From Halocafeteria seosinensis (taxonomy: Eukaryota; Sar; Bigyra; Bicosoecida): a stretch of DNA of 64,000 nucleotides. Each line of letters starts with the position of its first letter. Position 1 is the stretch's first letter. The DNA lies in NCBI GenBank assembly GCA_001687465.1, contig LVLI01000035.1:62001-126000 (forward strand). The letters are read 5' to 3'. The notes under the pieces are model-generated. The model saw only the letters and a list, made by a program, of their open reading frames with translations, did not search any database and was not told the origin of the DNA. Below are positions 34,001-49,000 of the stretch, in pieces. The position numbers were made by a program, and so were the translations under genes.

Positions 34001-37000
34001 CACGTAGTAAATCGAATCCAGGCGGTAACACGAGAGCAAAATGTGCGTTGCTTTTTTGATCCAACACCGGTGGAGTGTAACAGCCTTCAACTTCTTCTTG
34101 TTCTAAACAAATCGATGGAAGTGGCAAACGAAACGATTTCGGTCTATGACTCTCCTTCCGAAATTCGAGCAAGTCCCTCAAGGTTGGGTGTGGATTCAGG
34201 CGAGCTCACTGTCTTTATTCGCGGTGGCTCTTTGACGGATATGCTGTTCCCACTGTACTGCCGAATAGGGGGCCACTTTTCTTTGCTAAGGCATTTGTCG
34301 AGCTACGAGGTATTCTCGGAGGCCCACTGTCACCTTTCGGCGGAGATGTTGCGCTCTTTGAATTCATCCGTGGGCAAGCATTTGTTCGTCACCGCCAACA
34401 ATCAAACATTCCATAGCACATCAGAGAGGGTGGTGATTCCAGGTACTAAGCGGCTCATTGGGTTTTCTGGCGTTAAATCGGTACCCTTGAGGGACACCAT
34501 AGATTTCTGGGTAGTCGAGGACCCATCTCCTTGGCAGAATATTCTGCAGTCAAAGAGGTGCACGTGCACGTTGCGCGGAAGCTATGGAGGCTTTGGCGTG
34601 ACTGGTGTCTCCCTGGCAGTGGACGGTAGGAGAGTAATGTGTGGTTTTGACGGGGATATTGTTCGTCCCGGGATCTACGATTTGCTCCTCCTGTGTGGAA
34701 ATAGCTCTATTTTGATTCCTCCTCGCTTACAACTTGTTGAACTCCCGAGCTACGAACCTCATCTCCATTTTACACTGTTTGCAGGAAGGACGGCCAATGT
34801 TCCGCTGGCAAACTTTGAAGACTTTCCGCTGGGACATATTGCGAATTTGATTTTCTGTAAAGTGAGCAGGAGTGTGTCTCCCATTACGCTTAGTGAAGGC
34901 AACATCGTTTGTCCTGTCAAGGTACATCGCAGTGTGGTCGCAGAACCGCTGCTATTCTCTTTAGCGGATAAGATTTGGCGACCAAGCGGGATAAAAGTTT
35001 CAGCCATCACTCTTCCCGCAATTCAGCGAGTCGCACCAAAACTGATTGTTTCCGGATCACCCGTTTTCGTTATTGGCTCCACTGACTCAGTGTTTCCCAA
35101 TGGTTTGACATGTAAGGTTACAGGTTGTTTTTCCTCCGAACTTTTCGACTTTAAGACCGTCGGCCCTGGAAAGGGTGTTTGTTTGATTGGAGTCGTCAGG
35201 GGATGTCACGACGTTAGCATATCTCTTGTTTCTTCCTCTCCAGACTCAATTGGTGAAATCTTTATTGCTACAGGAATGGTATCTGTCGAGCGTTTCTCCT
35301 TTAGTATGCGTAGTTCTACGATACTGACCAGCGGAGAACCGCATTTGGTGGTTTTCGAAGGAACTGAACTTCTTCCCTCTCTTCCGTACTCCATGGTCAT
35401 AGCTCGTCATACTGTGGAATGTTCCTTGGTTTCCGAGACAGAAGTGGGCTGTACGACTCCTCGACTGCACGCTGGAGACTATGTGTTGAGCATGGGATGG
35501 AAAGATGTGGATGGAAAACAACATGCATTTTTCTTGGAAAACGAGACAGTACACGTGGTAGAAGCACCGAGTCTCATTGACTCTATAGACCGCTTATCTT
35601 GGTTTAACACACAACACATTGTCATAACAGCGTTTGGATTATTTCCAAAAGGGGAGTGGCTGTGTCATTTAGGTGAACAAACAGTTTCCGCAGTTGTCGA
35701 GAGTACCGGCAAAATTACATGTCATTTTCCGCCCCAAAGAATGCCTGGCTCATATCCGCTTTCGATTGAAAGCATGGAACGAAAAGTGCTTCAGACTTGG
35801 CGTACTCCTGTTAATGTTTGCGCACTACCCAGAGTTCTACAAGTTGCTCCTCTTATAGTCGAGGAAATGGACCTTGCTGCTATTACGGTGTTTGGCGCGA
35901 ATCTACAGCAACCGGTGTTTTGCGTTTTTGGGGATACATCTAGCCGAGCTGAGGCGGTGTCCAACGCCTCTGTTCAGTGCAAGACTCCCGAGTTATTCGT
36001 TGGAGCCCATGCTTTCCGTCTTTTTGCTGGAAGCGCCGATGCTCTCGGGGTAGAGTTTTACTCCGACCTTATCCACGTTATCCCTGCTCTCCAGGTGAGG
36101 TCAAGCAGTCAAGACAATGCAAGGCAGCTAGAAGATGTAGCAATAGGGTCACAACGGCTTAGCTCTCATCTTGACGCTGGATCGAAGACTGGCAACGAGC
36201 CGTATCAGTTTAATATGTTCTGGGTGTACCCACAAAACGTTTCAAGGGATTTAAATCATGGAAACGACGAGGTACTTTCTCGTGGTATTCCCCTGCCGGA
36301 TTACACTTTAAGCAATGCTTGGGCTCTTTCTGATGGGAGTACGAACGTTAAGCTGACGTTCGTAGCTGATGTGGAACAGGAGTTAGGGTGCTTTTTCAGC
36401 AATGGCTCTCAATGGTCAAAAGCAGAAAGAGTAAGCAAACGTCAGTATATTTGCATTGTCCCTGCTGTATCTCCCGTGGTATCGACAATTAGCGTCGGCC
36501 AGTTTTTCCAACCCGCTACAAGTAAAACCTTCTCTCACGTTGAGATATTTGCATGCTTTGCTTCTGCGTCTACTATTGTTGATCGTGGGAAGCAGCATGA
36601 ATTTTATGTATATTGTCTTTCCAATCCTCAAATTACCGGCGTGTTGCGGTTATCAGTTTCCCACACGTACACTGCTGTCAGACATTCGGCGACGTGCAAG
36701 AGTCAGAGAGAAGGAGTATTTCTATGTAATCTACCACAATTGCTTGCTGGCGAGTGGCGGTACAAGCTTTTTGGGCCCTGTTTTAATTGTTTGGATGAGG
36801 TCGTACTGTCGAACGGCACACTAAAAGTAGAGCTCTCTTCCGGCGAGTTCCATGTCGCTCCACAGACGTTGCTATTGAACACAGGGAAAATGGTTCACTT
36901 TTTCAACATTCCCAATGACTTTCAACCGTTGACCTGTGAATTGAATGGACGAAATTTCCCAGTGCACCGCACCGATGATGACTTTGTTTCATGTTTTGTT

Positions 37001-40000
37001 CTTCCAACCAACAATGGCCCTCAGTTACTCAATCTGTTGGACGTTGCGAGAGTTCGGAATTTAAGTGTCAATGTAAGTGTGACTGATGCCAACGTGGTGA
37101 CCGAGAATAGGTTTCTCAGTGCGTTCGATGGTGGTTCACCTGTGGATGTGCTAATGGATGAAACTCTGCGGCCTGAAGAAAGCTTGCATTGTGGTTTTAT
37201 TCTTGACGGGAGACCTATATTCACTGATAGTACTGCGAGGGGAAATTTAGCAACTTGCCTTACACCCACTTATATGGGGCCATCAGGAGTTACATCGCGG
37301 GTAGTTGAAGGCTTTCTCTACGAGAAGATTGCCAATCGGAGATTTTCCGAATTTTCTGTGGATTACGTCCGGCTTCCGGCAATTACTGATGTATTTCCTC
37401 GGACGATTTCAGAGAGTGGCGACTGGATATACGTTTCCGTGGATATGGAAATTAATCAAGCCTTTCGGTATCGTTGTTGCCACGAAGCGGAGACATCGTT
37501 TTCATGTGGAGGACGTGTGCTTCTCGTTGGGATGCGCATTTTGGTGTGTAAACTGTCACCACTCTTTACGAGTGGGGAACTGAACAGAGATTTGAGTCTG
37601 CGCCTGTGTGTGGAAGAAATATGCGGACCACCATTGCAGCGAGCCTTTTCCTACTCACCTCACCCCTGGGTGCACAGTTTGAACTTTGGATTTATGTTCA
37701 GTAGCACCGTAGGAGTCATCTCTGCGGAGCTTCACAATCCGGTTGTCCATCGGCCGTATGAATGCCTTGTAGATGGGAGAGTAGTGACAGCTACTTTACA
37801 AGCATCTGGGGTTATTGTGTGCCAACATTCGTTCAGTGAAGGTAATTCATCCCTCGCTTTTCTTCAGGCAGGTGAGCCCATCTCAGCACAATTTACGTTT
37901 CCTGTTTATCGTAAGGACATCTACAAGGATGTATCCCCGCGTGTAACTTTCTTAGAAAATGGTGTTATATGGGTCAATGTCACCGCATATCTTAGGCATG
38001 ATCTTCATGAAAGTAATTTCTGTCTCTTGACTGACGTTCAGGGGGAACGGAGAACTTGGCATTTGGACGGGTGTGCTGGGATATACCGCTCCTGCATTTC
38101 TGTGAACAAGACTAGCCCTTTGACAGTGAAAACTTACATCGTTGATTGCCTTAGTAATATTGGATCGATGTCTTTAGGGATCCCCATGGAAATATTTGAC
38201 CCATTAAAAGTTCGACACCTGCGAATTGCTTCCGTGAGTGAATCTCTGCACCATATCCGTTTCACATTAGAAGGAGGACGACAGCAGACTGCCTGGCTGA
38301 AGTGCCTTGTTGAATTCCGCACTTCGGGTGTTAAGGTTTATGGAAATATTTTGATGTCCTCGGACTACGTTTGTGAGGTCCCCATTTTGGAACCCGGATT
38401 ATATGCGGTACAAGTCGTAGATGCGGAATTTGAGCATTCGTCCAACAAAGTAAATTTTGAAATTCATATGGAAGCAGTTGTGCAACAAATGGTTCCGTCG
38501 GAAATACCGAGGAACCTAAGGTCTACAATTAGGCTTGTTGGAAGTGGATTTCGTATAGATGAGTTGTCGTTGTGCAAGTTTTCCGCTGCGGTAGGGGAAA
38601 GCCTGAACGCGCGGGAACGAATCAAATTTGCCAACTCAAGTGTTATCCAGTGCAGTACTCCGGACTTTTCTCGGTTCAAGCCTAGCCGTGTTGTTGTCAG
38701 CGTGGTTAACAGTCAAGGAGAAGAGGCTTTAGTTGGGGGAACTTTGTTGTTAGCAGATAGCGTAAACTTTGAAAGCATGATGCCTTTGAATATTCTTGTT
38801 GACCATCCTATTGCGATCGTTGTTGTTGGATCGGGCTTTCGCCCCGATTATTCGCTCAACTCCGTCGTCGGATCGATCATGTCTCAGAAGGTGTTCAATA
38901 GTTCTCATATGCAAGCTTGGATGAAGGTTGGGGCAGAAGAGCCAGTCACGAGCACAGCGGAAATTACTCTGAAAATTCCTGATTGCGTTGAAGGGTTTCA
39001 TGTAGGATTCCTTGGAATACGGCCTGAGTGCCGAATTATGAGCGTCGAGCCTCCAATCATCGTGAACCATTTAACTCAAGAAATATTTCTGATTATTAGC
39101 GGTGTTTTTCCCTTCGATGAACCTCTTTGTCATTTTGGAGACACGCCCGTGTATTCTTCGAGATCAGTTGCTGGCGGCCTTGCATGTAACGTACCAAGGT
39201 TAATGGCGGGCCATGTTCCGTTAAGAGTCAGTCTCGGAAACTATCTTTTTTGCGAAGAGCAACGAGTCCTTGTTGTTGAGCCTATTCATTTCTCTATGCA
39301 AACTCCCATATCTCTGCTTTGTGTTCGCGACAGCGCAATTACTGTTACTGTTTCACTTGACGAGCCCGGGGAAGAACACTTTCCGCTGGTCGCTTCACTT
39401 GCGTACCACAAAGTGTTTTGTTTCTTTGAGAGCAGCATGGAAGTAGTCTGTACAATCCGATGGAATAAATGTGAATTTGGAGCAGCATATGGCCTTAGTA
39501 TGGGATATACTGCCCAAACATTGCAATTGGCGTCCACTGTGACAGTGATCCCGACGGTGCAAGTGGTCGGAATAGAGCCTTCTGGTATATTTTGCTCCAG
39601 GGAGAATTCATTGAATGTTACGACTGCCGAACCTATTCCGATGGATATAGTTTGCAGATTTCGTTGGAGAAGTCAAGTAGAGATTCGGAATGCTGTGCAA
39701 ATATCCTCGACTAAAGTCTTATGTGTCTTCGACACGTCAATGATTTGCGGGCTATTTTACCTGGGCCTAATGTATGATGGCCTCCTCATCTCCCCTGAAA
39801 TGACTGTGCCGGTCAACAGGGAGCCCATTGTTGACAATTGGATACCTCGAAGTATAATATTGGGCACACTGAATACGTTTCACATTGTGGGACGACATTT
39901 TTCGGGTTCTCAGACGTTCGTATGTCTGTTGGACTCCAGCCGGTTCCCCGGCTACGTTGTCCATGAAGCGGAAGTAGTCTGTCAGGTGCAGATCAACGTA

Positions 40001-43000
40001 ACAGGCACAAACATGCTCAAATTAGAAATATCGTCTACTCGTTTGCTCAATGTGGGGAAAGTCAACGTGTTTCACCGTCTCACTGATGCGGTTTCGTTCG
40101 CTGAGCATGGGTCTACTCGAACCACCGTAAGCATAGTAAGCGTCAGCGCCGCTTCTCTAGCATCTTTTGATTCGCAAATGTTGTTTTGCCGAATAAATAA
40201 AGAGTTGGTTAAGGCAGAAGTTCGTCGTACCAAGGCAAATGTCACGTTTCTGTGCAATACTGCCCTATTGCAGCCAGATGTTATTGCTGTTGAGGTTGTT
40301 TCTTCAGAGGGGATCCCTTGGACTAATCTTGCAGCGTTGCAGTATGATCCGTCGATTGTTTCCGTTTCTCCCAATATAGTGCTGAAATCTGTAACGTTAA
40401 CTGTTGCGGTGCAGCTGGATACATCGTCATTCTATGTGGAGCAGTGCAGGTGGATAAGTAGCACGTCTGAGCGAAACACCAGAGCTACAATTGCTGGACA
40501 GCGTTCTGTTTTGTGCGATGTTCCATTGCACTACGATGGAGAAGGTGCATACGTGAGCGTTGTAGGAGGTAACCGTCGGTCCTCGAAGGCATATGTGGGA
40601 ATACAACTTCCATTTCAAGTGTCATCGATACACCCTTCCTTCCTTGTAGCTGGGGTCGCGACAGATATAACTCTTTACGGAAGTCATTTGGATATAAACG
40701 ATTCTTATCATTGTCTAGTTGGAGAGCGGCGGTACAGAACGCGTGCAAATACCGAGGATACTTTGGTATGTGAAGGTGTGTTAATCGACAAGGGATCTGG
40801 AGAATCATTCAGGATGTTGGTATTCTCAGAAAATGGTATGGCGACACTTCCGATCAGTGAAGAGAACGCCACTTTGCAAGTATGGGAGATGGTTCGTCTT
40901 GATACTATGGAACTGTCTGTGGTCTCTTCAAGAGAATTTGAACTGGAGTTCGATGTGTCACTGTTCTCGGTGTCCTTTGTCATGTTCGTTCGTTCGTTCG
41001 AAGAAACAGCGCTGCATTGTCGTTTATTTCTTGGGAACTCAACTGTGGTGTACACACCAGCGATATTCAGGGGATCGCGCAATGAGTTCGTGTGCAATGT
41101 GCGTTACGTATATGCAGGAAAATCGCTAGTGGTCACGTTGTTGCTGGATGGGCAGGAAGTTTCGAACTCTGTTGAAATCCGACATCGAAATGCAATCATT
41201 CAACGTCTTATTCCTCCGATTTTTGTTCATGGTTCAACGAGAACCATCCAAATCGAATTTTCTAGTGTCACTACGTCACCTAGTATTTCGGAATGTCAGG
41301 TTAGGGATCGAAATGGCGTTATTCTGCTTTCAACAAAGAATGTAACTATGGAGAATAATGTTGGATATTGCAGTGGCTTGGTTCCGTCCGTCCCTTCCTC
41401 TACCCGCTCCGGGATGCATGAGCTACGCCTGGAATCCGATGGAACTTTAATCTCTTCAACCATGATAAGGGTTATATCAAATAGTTTGAAGGCCGTTTTC
41501 CTACACACAGCCGACTATGATGGGCGGAAGTATGCCATCATTTCGACGAATGTGGGGACTGAGGTAGATTCGCTGTACTGTCATGCGGGTAACTTCGTTG
41601 CAGAAGTACCTATTGGATTAGATGGACGACTTGCTTGCCCATTGAACGTAGATTTATCTCCACTCGACCCCTATGTCGGCGTAAGCTACAACAGTTTTGA
41701 TCCCGCAATCGTTCACGTTCAATTTGCGCGACTGCTTGTGGTTTACGTGGGTGATAGAATCGTGATTGCAGGGGAGAGTGTAGCAGCGGACTTTTCCGTG
41801 TTGGATGAGGGATTGGAAGGGCCGATGAAATGCGTGGTATGCAGAAGAGATGGCTCTGTTGTGAGCTATTTCAAAGCCCATATTTCTGATACGCTTGTTA
41901 AGTGTTCAGGGAGGATTAGCGTTGCTTACTTGCGCTCAGGAGAGTACGTCGACATCAAGTTAGTTAACACACAGGGAATTGTATCTGTCGGGGAAGCAAC
42001 CTACCATCCCAGGGTAAGCATTGATGTGTGCTCTCCCGACCTTTTGTTGGCTAACCACACGCAACAGCTTCTCCTCTCTTTGAGCAATACTTTGAATTCT
42101 TCCGTATTTCGATACTCCCTCGAACGAGTAGATAAGCGAAATGCAACTGGAAACCATGTTTTTGCAACAGAAATATGGAACAGCACGGCGATTTTTGATA
42201 TACCCGACTTTCTTTTAGGAAACGACAAACCAGGCACATGCCTACCAAGGACGAGTAAATGGAATATCAACGTCCATCTGGATGGAACTAACCACAGTGC
42301 AACATTAGTTTCCAACATAGGCGTCGCAGTACTTCCTATGCCTAAGGTAGTCAGGGCAGTGACAACGGCAGAGGATGCCCGCACATCGAGGTTTGAAATC
42401 CGCGCAAGTTGCTTGCCTTGGCACATACCGATATCGTGCGTACTGGGACGGTCTCGCTATGCGCGCTTCGTAGTAGACTCCCATGAAATGGGCCACTGCT
42501 CGTTTTCAGATGTGGAGGATTTCTCGATGCAGTTCTTGTCGCTTTCTTTACTAATAAATTCCCAGGTTATAATAAGGCTTCCCGCAATGGCTCCCTTGGT
42601 GCGACACACCCGCGTTGTCCGGGCAATTCCCGACAGATTTCCGCAAGGAAGCAAAGGAAATGTCCGTCTAGAAATTGAGGGGTTAAATTGGAACACTGAA
42701 AGGTTCTGTACCTTTACGCACCTGAAAGAGAATTCGAGTGTTATTGAGAGCTCTGTGGCATCTTTTGATGGAGCGAGTGCCTATTGCTTACAACCCCATT
42801 TTGGTGAGATTGGGCGGTACCATGTAACCATCCAGGGAATGCAAGGGAGACTGACTAGCTCCACTGCCACCGTTATAGTAGATCCTCCAGTCACCGTCTA
42901 CTCAGTGTTTCCGAATCTGCTTTATGCAAGTATTCGGCAGCATCTTTTTATCAGTGGAGATAATCTTGATTCGTTGAAGGATCCTGTTTGTCAAATTGAT

Positions 43001-46000
43001 TCGATGGAATTCCCTGCCACTGTCGTGAACGCCTCTGTTGCGACATGTCATGTGCTGGTTTCTAGTGTTAGCCGTGGCGACATGAGCAAGAGCGCATTGC
43101 TCTCACTTAAGATGCAACATCTTTTAACTTGTGTGGGTTCGCTACGATTGACCGTTGTCCGACTACCTCGGATTAATGGAGTAATTCCTGCGGAGACGTA
43201 CACAGACAGTAGCTCGTCTCTCCGACTGGTCGGGGAAGATTTTTTCGATTCTAGTCTTCTTCTGTGTAGGTTTGGCGATTTGCGCCCGTCTCCTGGTCGC
43301 TATATTTCGGTTAACGCTATTGAATGTGCGGTGCCATCGGAGAGCCGGTTAACAAGACTTCTGGCGTCGTTTAGCAACAACGGTGAAACATTTATCAATT
43401 CAACATCAACAGTATGGATCAGACCACGCAGGGCTCTTTCTGGGTTGCACCCTCAATTTGGTCCTATAACTGGTGACAGCATTGTGACCGTCAGTGGTAG
43501 CGGTCTAGGCGCTCTTGTGGAACGGAACATCTTCTGCAGTTTTGGGGATAAACTTGTGAAAGCGGAGTTGGTGTCGCGCGATGTGGACTCTGGAGTAAGG
43601 TGCCCATCTCCGAATGTGCCACGCGAAATGACGGTATCTGTTGGACTCCTCATCAAGGATTTTGGGGAGGGTGTTCAATACCAGTTAAAGGGAAATTTGT
43701 CGTTTACATACTTGCCGCCAATTAAACTCTTTTCAATTTCTCCGTCTAGTGGATCTACTCAGGGCGGCAGCCTAGTGGTGTTGGTTGGCACAGGTTTCGT
43801 TCCCGGGGAATTTCTCAGGGTCAGGGTTACATCAGTTTACTCCAATATGACTGATGGTAGCTTGACAACCCCGCGAGTAGCAACACGGAATAGGCTTGAG
43901 TTTTCGATGCCACGGAATCCGCTTGGAAACATTAAATCTGTGGCTCTAGTGTCGGTGTCTAATAACAAAGTAGATTATGAAGATGACATATTGTTTGTAT
44001 ACTTATCAGAAATGCGGGTTCTTGGAATCGTCCCGCAAGAAGCAACGGCCGGAATGGCTACGGAGATAACTGTCCGTGGGGAAAATTTTGGAGCGGCTCC
44101 TCCACCGACTATATTCTGTGGCATCGGTTTTGATTCAGTTGTGGCTGGACTCTGGGTCTCCGAGGATATGATACAGTGTAGTGTACCACCCTTGCAGCAA
44201 TGGACTAGAGCTGCAAGGATATCGGTGTCCACGGACGGTACGAACTTTACAGAGAGTGGAGCGGAAATTCTGGTAAAGCCTTCTCCTATAATCAGTAGCA
44301 TGCATCCTATGAAAGGCCCTAGTAATGGTGGTACTTTAATTGTATTTTTCGGTTTAAACCTTTTTCAGGACCTGAGTATGTTTTGTCTGTTTAGTCCGCT
44401 TCATGCAAGCGACAATAATGTGTCTTCACCGGCGATGGTGCGCACACCGGAAACAATAGAGTGCCGGAGCCCCGCAGGTGTGCCTCCTGGAACAGTGTTT
44501 GAGGTTACAATTGTTACGTTATCCACCAAAGCGTCATTACGTGTGGCAGATGCTAACAGTGACGTGGATGTTAGCCCTGTGGAAGCCGAGAACATCGTGC
44601 TTCAACGCAAGCGGTTCACTTTTTCCTACGTATTCCCGCCTCAAATTTCGGAAATAGCACCTTCGATTCTCTTTGCGGGCCGGGCGTTAGTCACTGTCTT
44701 TGGAACCGCATTCTCCTCCGGTATTACATTGATGTGCCGTTTTACAAGCACAGAACGGCAGGACATATCGCAGGCGTTTTTTATAAACTCAAGTGTATGT
44801 ATTTGTTCTATTCCTGCTGTCGCCAGGTCAGAGCCTGTAGCTTTCAATGCTGAGGTTACTACTAATGGGGTTGACTGGTCAGGCGACAACACAGTCCTCA
44901 TCGTTTTTCCCCCGATTAAAATTAAGTATGTGTCTCCAATGTCGGGCCCAGCCGATGGGGGTTATTTAATCACAATTGGTGTAGATATTGATGTCGGCAC
45001 TCTTCCTTCGCTTTACTGCGTCTTTGGCATGGATCACTTTGTAGAGGTGTCCGAAATGGTCGGGAACTCTGTGCTATGTGAGGTACCGAATTTGGAGAAG
45101 AAAATCGCGGTTGGCCCGAGACTGTTTGTTCGCGTTTCTTTATCATTGACTGATGGACAGGTACTTGAACAGGCTGCTCTTTTCGAAGTCACCTCACAAC
45201 CTAGTCTGCATTCCGTGACCCCGACCCAGTTCTTTGCCGGGTCATTCACTACAGTCGTAGTCACTGGCTCCAACTTGTTACCCGAATTGCAGCTCTTCTG
45301 CGTCTTCACCCGGGGAGACTGGCTAAAACGTGGAACTCCATCGGTAGAGGTCGCCGCAAAAGGGGATAACAGCACGCACAGAATGTGCAGTGTTCCACCA
45401 TTGATAGAAGGCTCATATAGACTATATGTGTCTGACTCTTTCCGTCGTTCGATCCTGACTTTCGAACGAGACTTGCGCACGCCTTTAAACGTTTCAAGCA
45501 GTCCGTTCGGACTTATGATTGAAACCGTGGTATTCCCGCAACCACGGATAGCGGCGGTCGAACCTCCAATGATTTCGCCCGCGTTGGAGACTGAAGTGTC
45601 AGTATTGGTAGATCGGATAGAGCCCCTTCCTACTTTTTGCGGCATTTGGTGCGCTCCCTGTAATCCGGAGAGTGTTGTTACTGTTGTTGCTATCAGTAGC
45701 CAAGGCGATGTCTTGCAGTGCACGATTCCTAAGAGACGTAACTTGTGTACGGAGAGCGATGCGGAACGTCTACATGTCCAGATACTTTCCTCTCCCTATC
45801 AAGTTGCAGATATCGAGCAGTCTGTTCTGCTTGAGTATGTCAGGGTACCCACACTTTTCAGCCTGACTCCTCACAGAGGGGCTAGGGACAGTGGGGGAGA
45901 GGTGCATGTTGGAGGCTCGGGCTTCCAGAATCTTCCTAGCCTGACTTGTATGTTTACAGGCGTGCTCTCTAATGCTTCGGTCAGATTTAGCCAGGCTAAG

Positions 46001-49000
46001 TTTGTGGATCAATCGAACGTAGTGTGTCCGGTTATGCCGGGATCGGGAACCGACGACGTTTTCGAAGTCCAGATAGAAGGGTCTGCCGCTGTGCCTGCAT
46101 TACAAGAAGTCACTGTTGGTGCTACGAATCGCACTTTGGAAGTTCAAGAGGTATCAATCGCCTGGATTGCGTTACAAAATGAGTCCCACATTATACGGCT
46201 TAATTCTTTGAGCAGACACTGTAGCATTGTGGATTTCTTCACGCTACATGTTGGTGTTCTCACGTTTCATCTCCGAAAGGATTTTAAGACTGCTGATTTA
46301 TGGAAACACCTTGCTTCCGCGCATGAGAATGAAAACGTTAGAGTTGATGTCGAAAGTGAAGCGTTTATAGTGTCATATCCTCTAGATATCGACAACCCTC
46401 CGCTACCTTTCATCCGACCTAACAAACCGTGCGCTAAGCCAGTGGACTTGCACTTTGCCGTGCGAACGCGCCGGATTCACCCGATGGTTCAACGTGTTAG
46501 GCAGACGTGCGGATCCCTCATTGTGGGAGGTACTTTCTGCTTGCGATATGAAAGTATGAGCACGGGAAGACTTCCCTGGAATGTTACGGCATCTAGAATT
46601 CAGATGGAAATTGAAAATTCTTTGGCACTGGGGAAAGTCGCTGTTTCTGTCGCCGGCCGAACGATAAACTTGGGCTTCGTATGGGATATCACTTTCCTCG
46701 AGCAGGCTGGAGAAATTGCCCCCTTGCACGCTCAATCAGACCTTAAATGCTCTAGCACGGGCGATGGAAGTGTAGATATCTTCACACAGAAAAGTGCTGA
46801 CTCGAAAGCACCGGCGTACAACGACACGATTGTCCTTTCGTATGAAGGAGCTCAACTCGGTCCCTTTAATTTTAGTTCCACGGCTGCCGACGTGGAGCTT
46901 GCATTCAGCCAGACGTTGGGTGTTGTAACTGTTTCACGGAAAAGAGATCCCCTAGCTCTCACCTTTTCCATAACATTTACCCATAACATCTCTGTGGTTG
47001 ATGGGTGTCAGCCCATCAGTTTTGGAAGAGGCCGTAAAAGTCTTCTCTCCATTGCAATAATAACTAGTGCAACTCAGGCCACCAGTGAAGTAACTCGAAA
47101 GCAGCAAGAGGTCTCGTTGGACGGATTTTGGAAGCTGCAATCGAGTTTAGGACCGAGCTTCCCTCTGCGATGGAATGCAACTGCGATGGAGGTACGCATA
47201 GCTGCCCTTGATGTTACCGGTCTACGCCCTTCCCAAATAAGCGTGTCACGACAAAACAGCTTGTTCTCCAATTCTTTCTCATGGTTTATCAAAATGCATG
47301 ACTTGGAGATGGATGTCTCGCCTTTTATCATAGATTCCTCTTTGCTGGGCGTCGGTTTAAGCGCTTCAGTGACGGTCTTAGAGAGCCGTCCAGTACCGCT
47401 TCGAGGCAATTTTTCGCTCGAAGTGGAGCAGACTGCACCAGATGCTACCAGGTCTGTTGCAGTTTCAATTCCCGTGAACTCTCAACCTGAGGATGTGGAA
47501 CACGTATTGGGGAAAGTAAAAGGAATTGGGGGAGTGCGTGTTTCGGCGAATGTGTATAATGATACTAGTATGACATATCAGATCACGTTTTTGCATAGGA
47601 CGCGTGCCTGGAACCCACGGGAACGGACGAATCTCAGGGTGAGTGCGGTATCCTTGTTTGGCGGGCTGAGCAGCATCCTCACCCGGCAAGTATCGGAAGC
47701 TTGCTGTTTAGTCAGAGTCTCGAACGATGGCATTAGTTTCTCGACTGACCATATTCGGTATCTTATGGATGTCACGATGGTCCTCTATGACCTGGTTCCT
47801 TCTTTGGTTTCAAGCATTGGGGGTATGCCCATTGTTGCCTACGTGTCTGGGTTGCCGGATACTCAAGCAGATACTAGCTATTATTGTCGCTTCGAAGGTC
47901 GGGAGGTTCGAGCAAAACTGCTTCCGGACAGAGCAGCTCTAGAATGCATAACACCAGCGCTAGCAGAATCACAAGGCGAAGTGTCTGTCGATATCGTCTT
48001 TTATATTGGGTCTCTGCTGGCAGCGTCGTCTGCAGATCGCTCACCCCCCGCAAGACTCGCTGTCCATGCACCGTTGGCGATATTAACTATTGAACCAAAC
48101 GAAGGCCCTGTTGACCAAGAGACATTATTAATATTGGAGGGTCGTGGTGTGATGAATACCTCGACGCTTCTATGCCGGTTTGAGCTCGTATCCAGGAAAA
48201 CCGTCGTGGTACAAACAGGCAGGGCAAAATTTATGAACCACAACACTATTGCCTGTACGATGCAGCAAAATCGCGGGCTCGTAGATTTAGAAATGCTGGC
48301 AACTGGTCTCAGATGGTTGATATCCTTCAGTAATGACGGACGAACATTCTCTAGTGCTCAACAATTTTTGCAATATCCACCGTTGAACGTCTTGGGTATA
48401 ACGCCATCTTTTGGCCCAGCTCCTGGCAACACACTCGTCACTGTAAGGGGAAGCGATTCGTCTCTGGCAAATTGGAGATTCTGCCATTTTGGAAACACCA
48501 CTTCTCCCGCTATCGTAAGAAACGTGGCTGGACCAGTCCAATGCCGAAGTCCCTCGCTTCCAGAGAACTTGCTGTCACGAGAGGTCCAGCAACTACAGCT
48601 CATTCAACCTCAGCCTAGTTATGCCTCGCAAGAGTTGCTTATCAGTGCCTTTTATCCAATGGACTGCCCTTTTTTTCGCATACAGCGGTTTGGGCATGTG
48701 AGCGAAATCGCTAGCATCAACCGATTCGATAATGCAAGCCATGGTGTTACTGTTCTGAAAAATCTACTACGAACCTTACCTACAATCGACAACGGTTCGA
48801 TACGCGTTTCCTTTCAATCAGTCGAGAGAAGGGCACATGTATCAGTTGACGTAAGACGACTTCTAGTACTTAAGTATCGCCTCGATTGGACTGTGTTTGC
48901 CGGAGCTCACAGTCTTGTCTCCCTTAATTTCGTGAACGACACCGTTTGTAATGCTAGTCTCGTTACCCGAAAGTCGGGTTCCCTCGCTGGTGTACCTGGT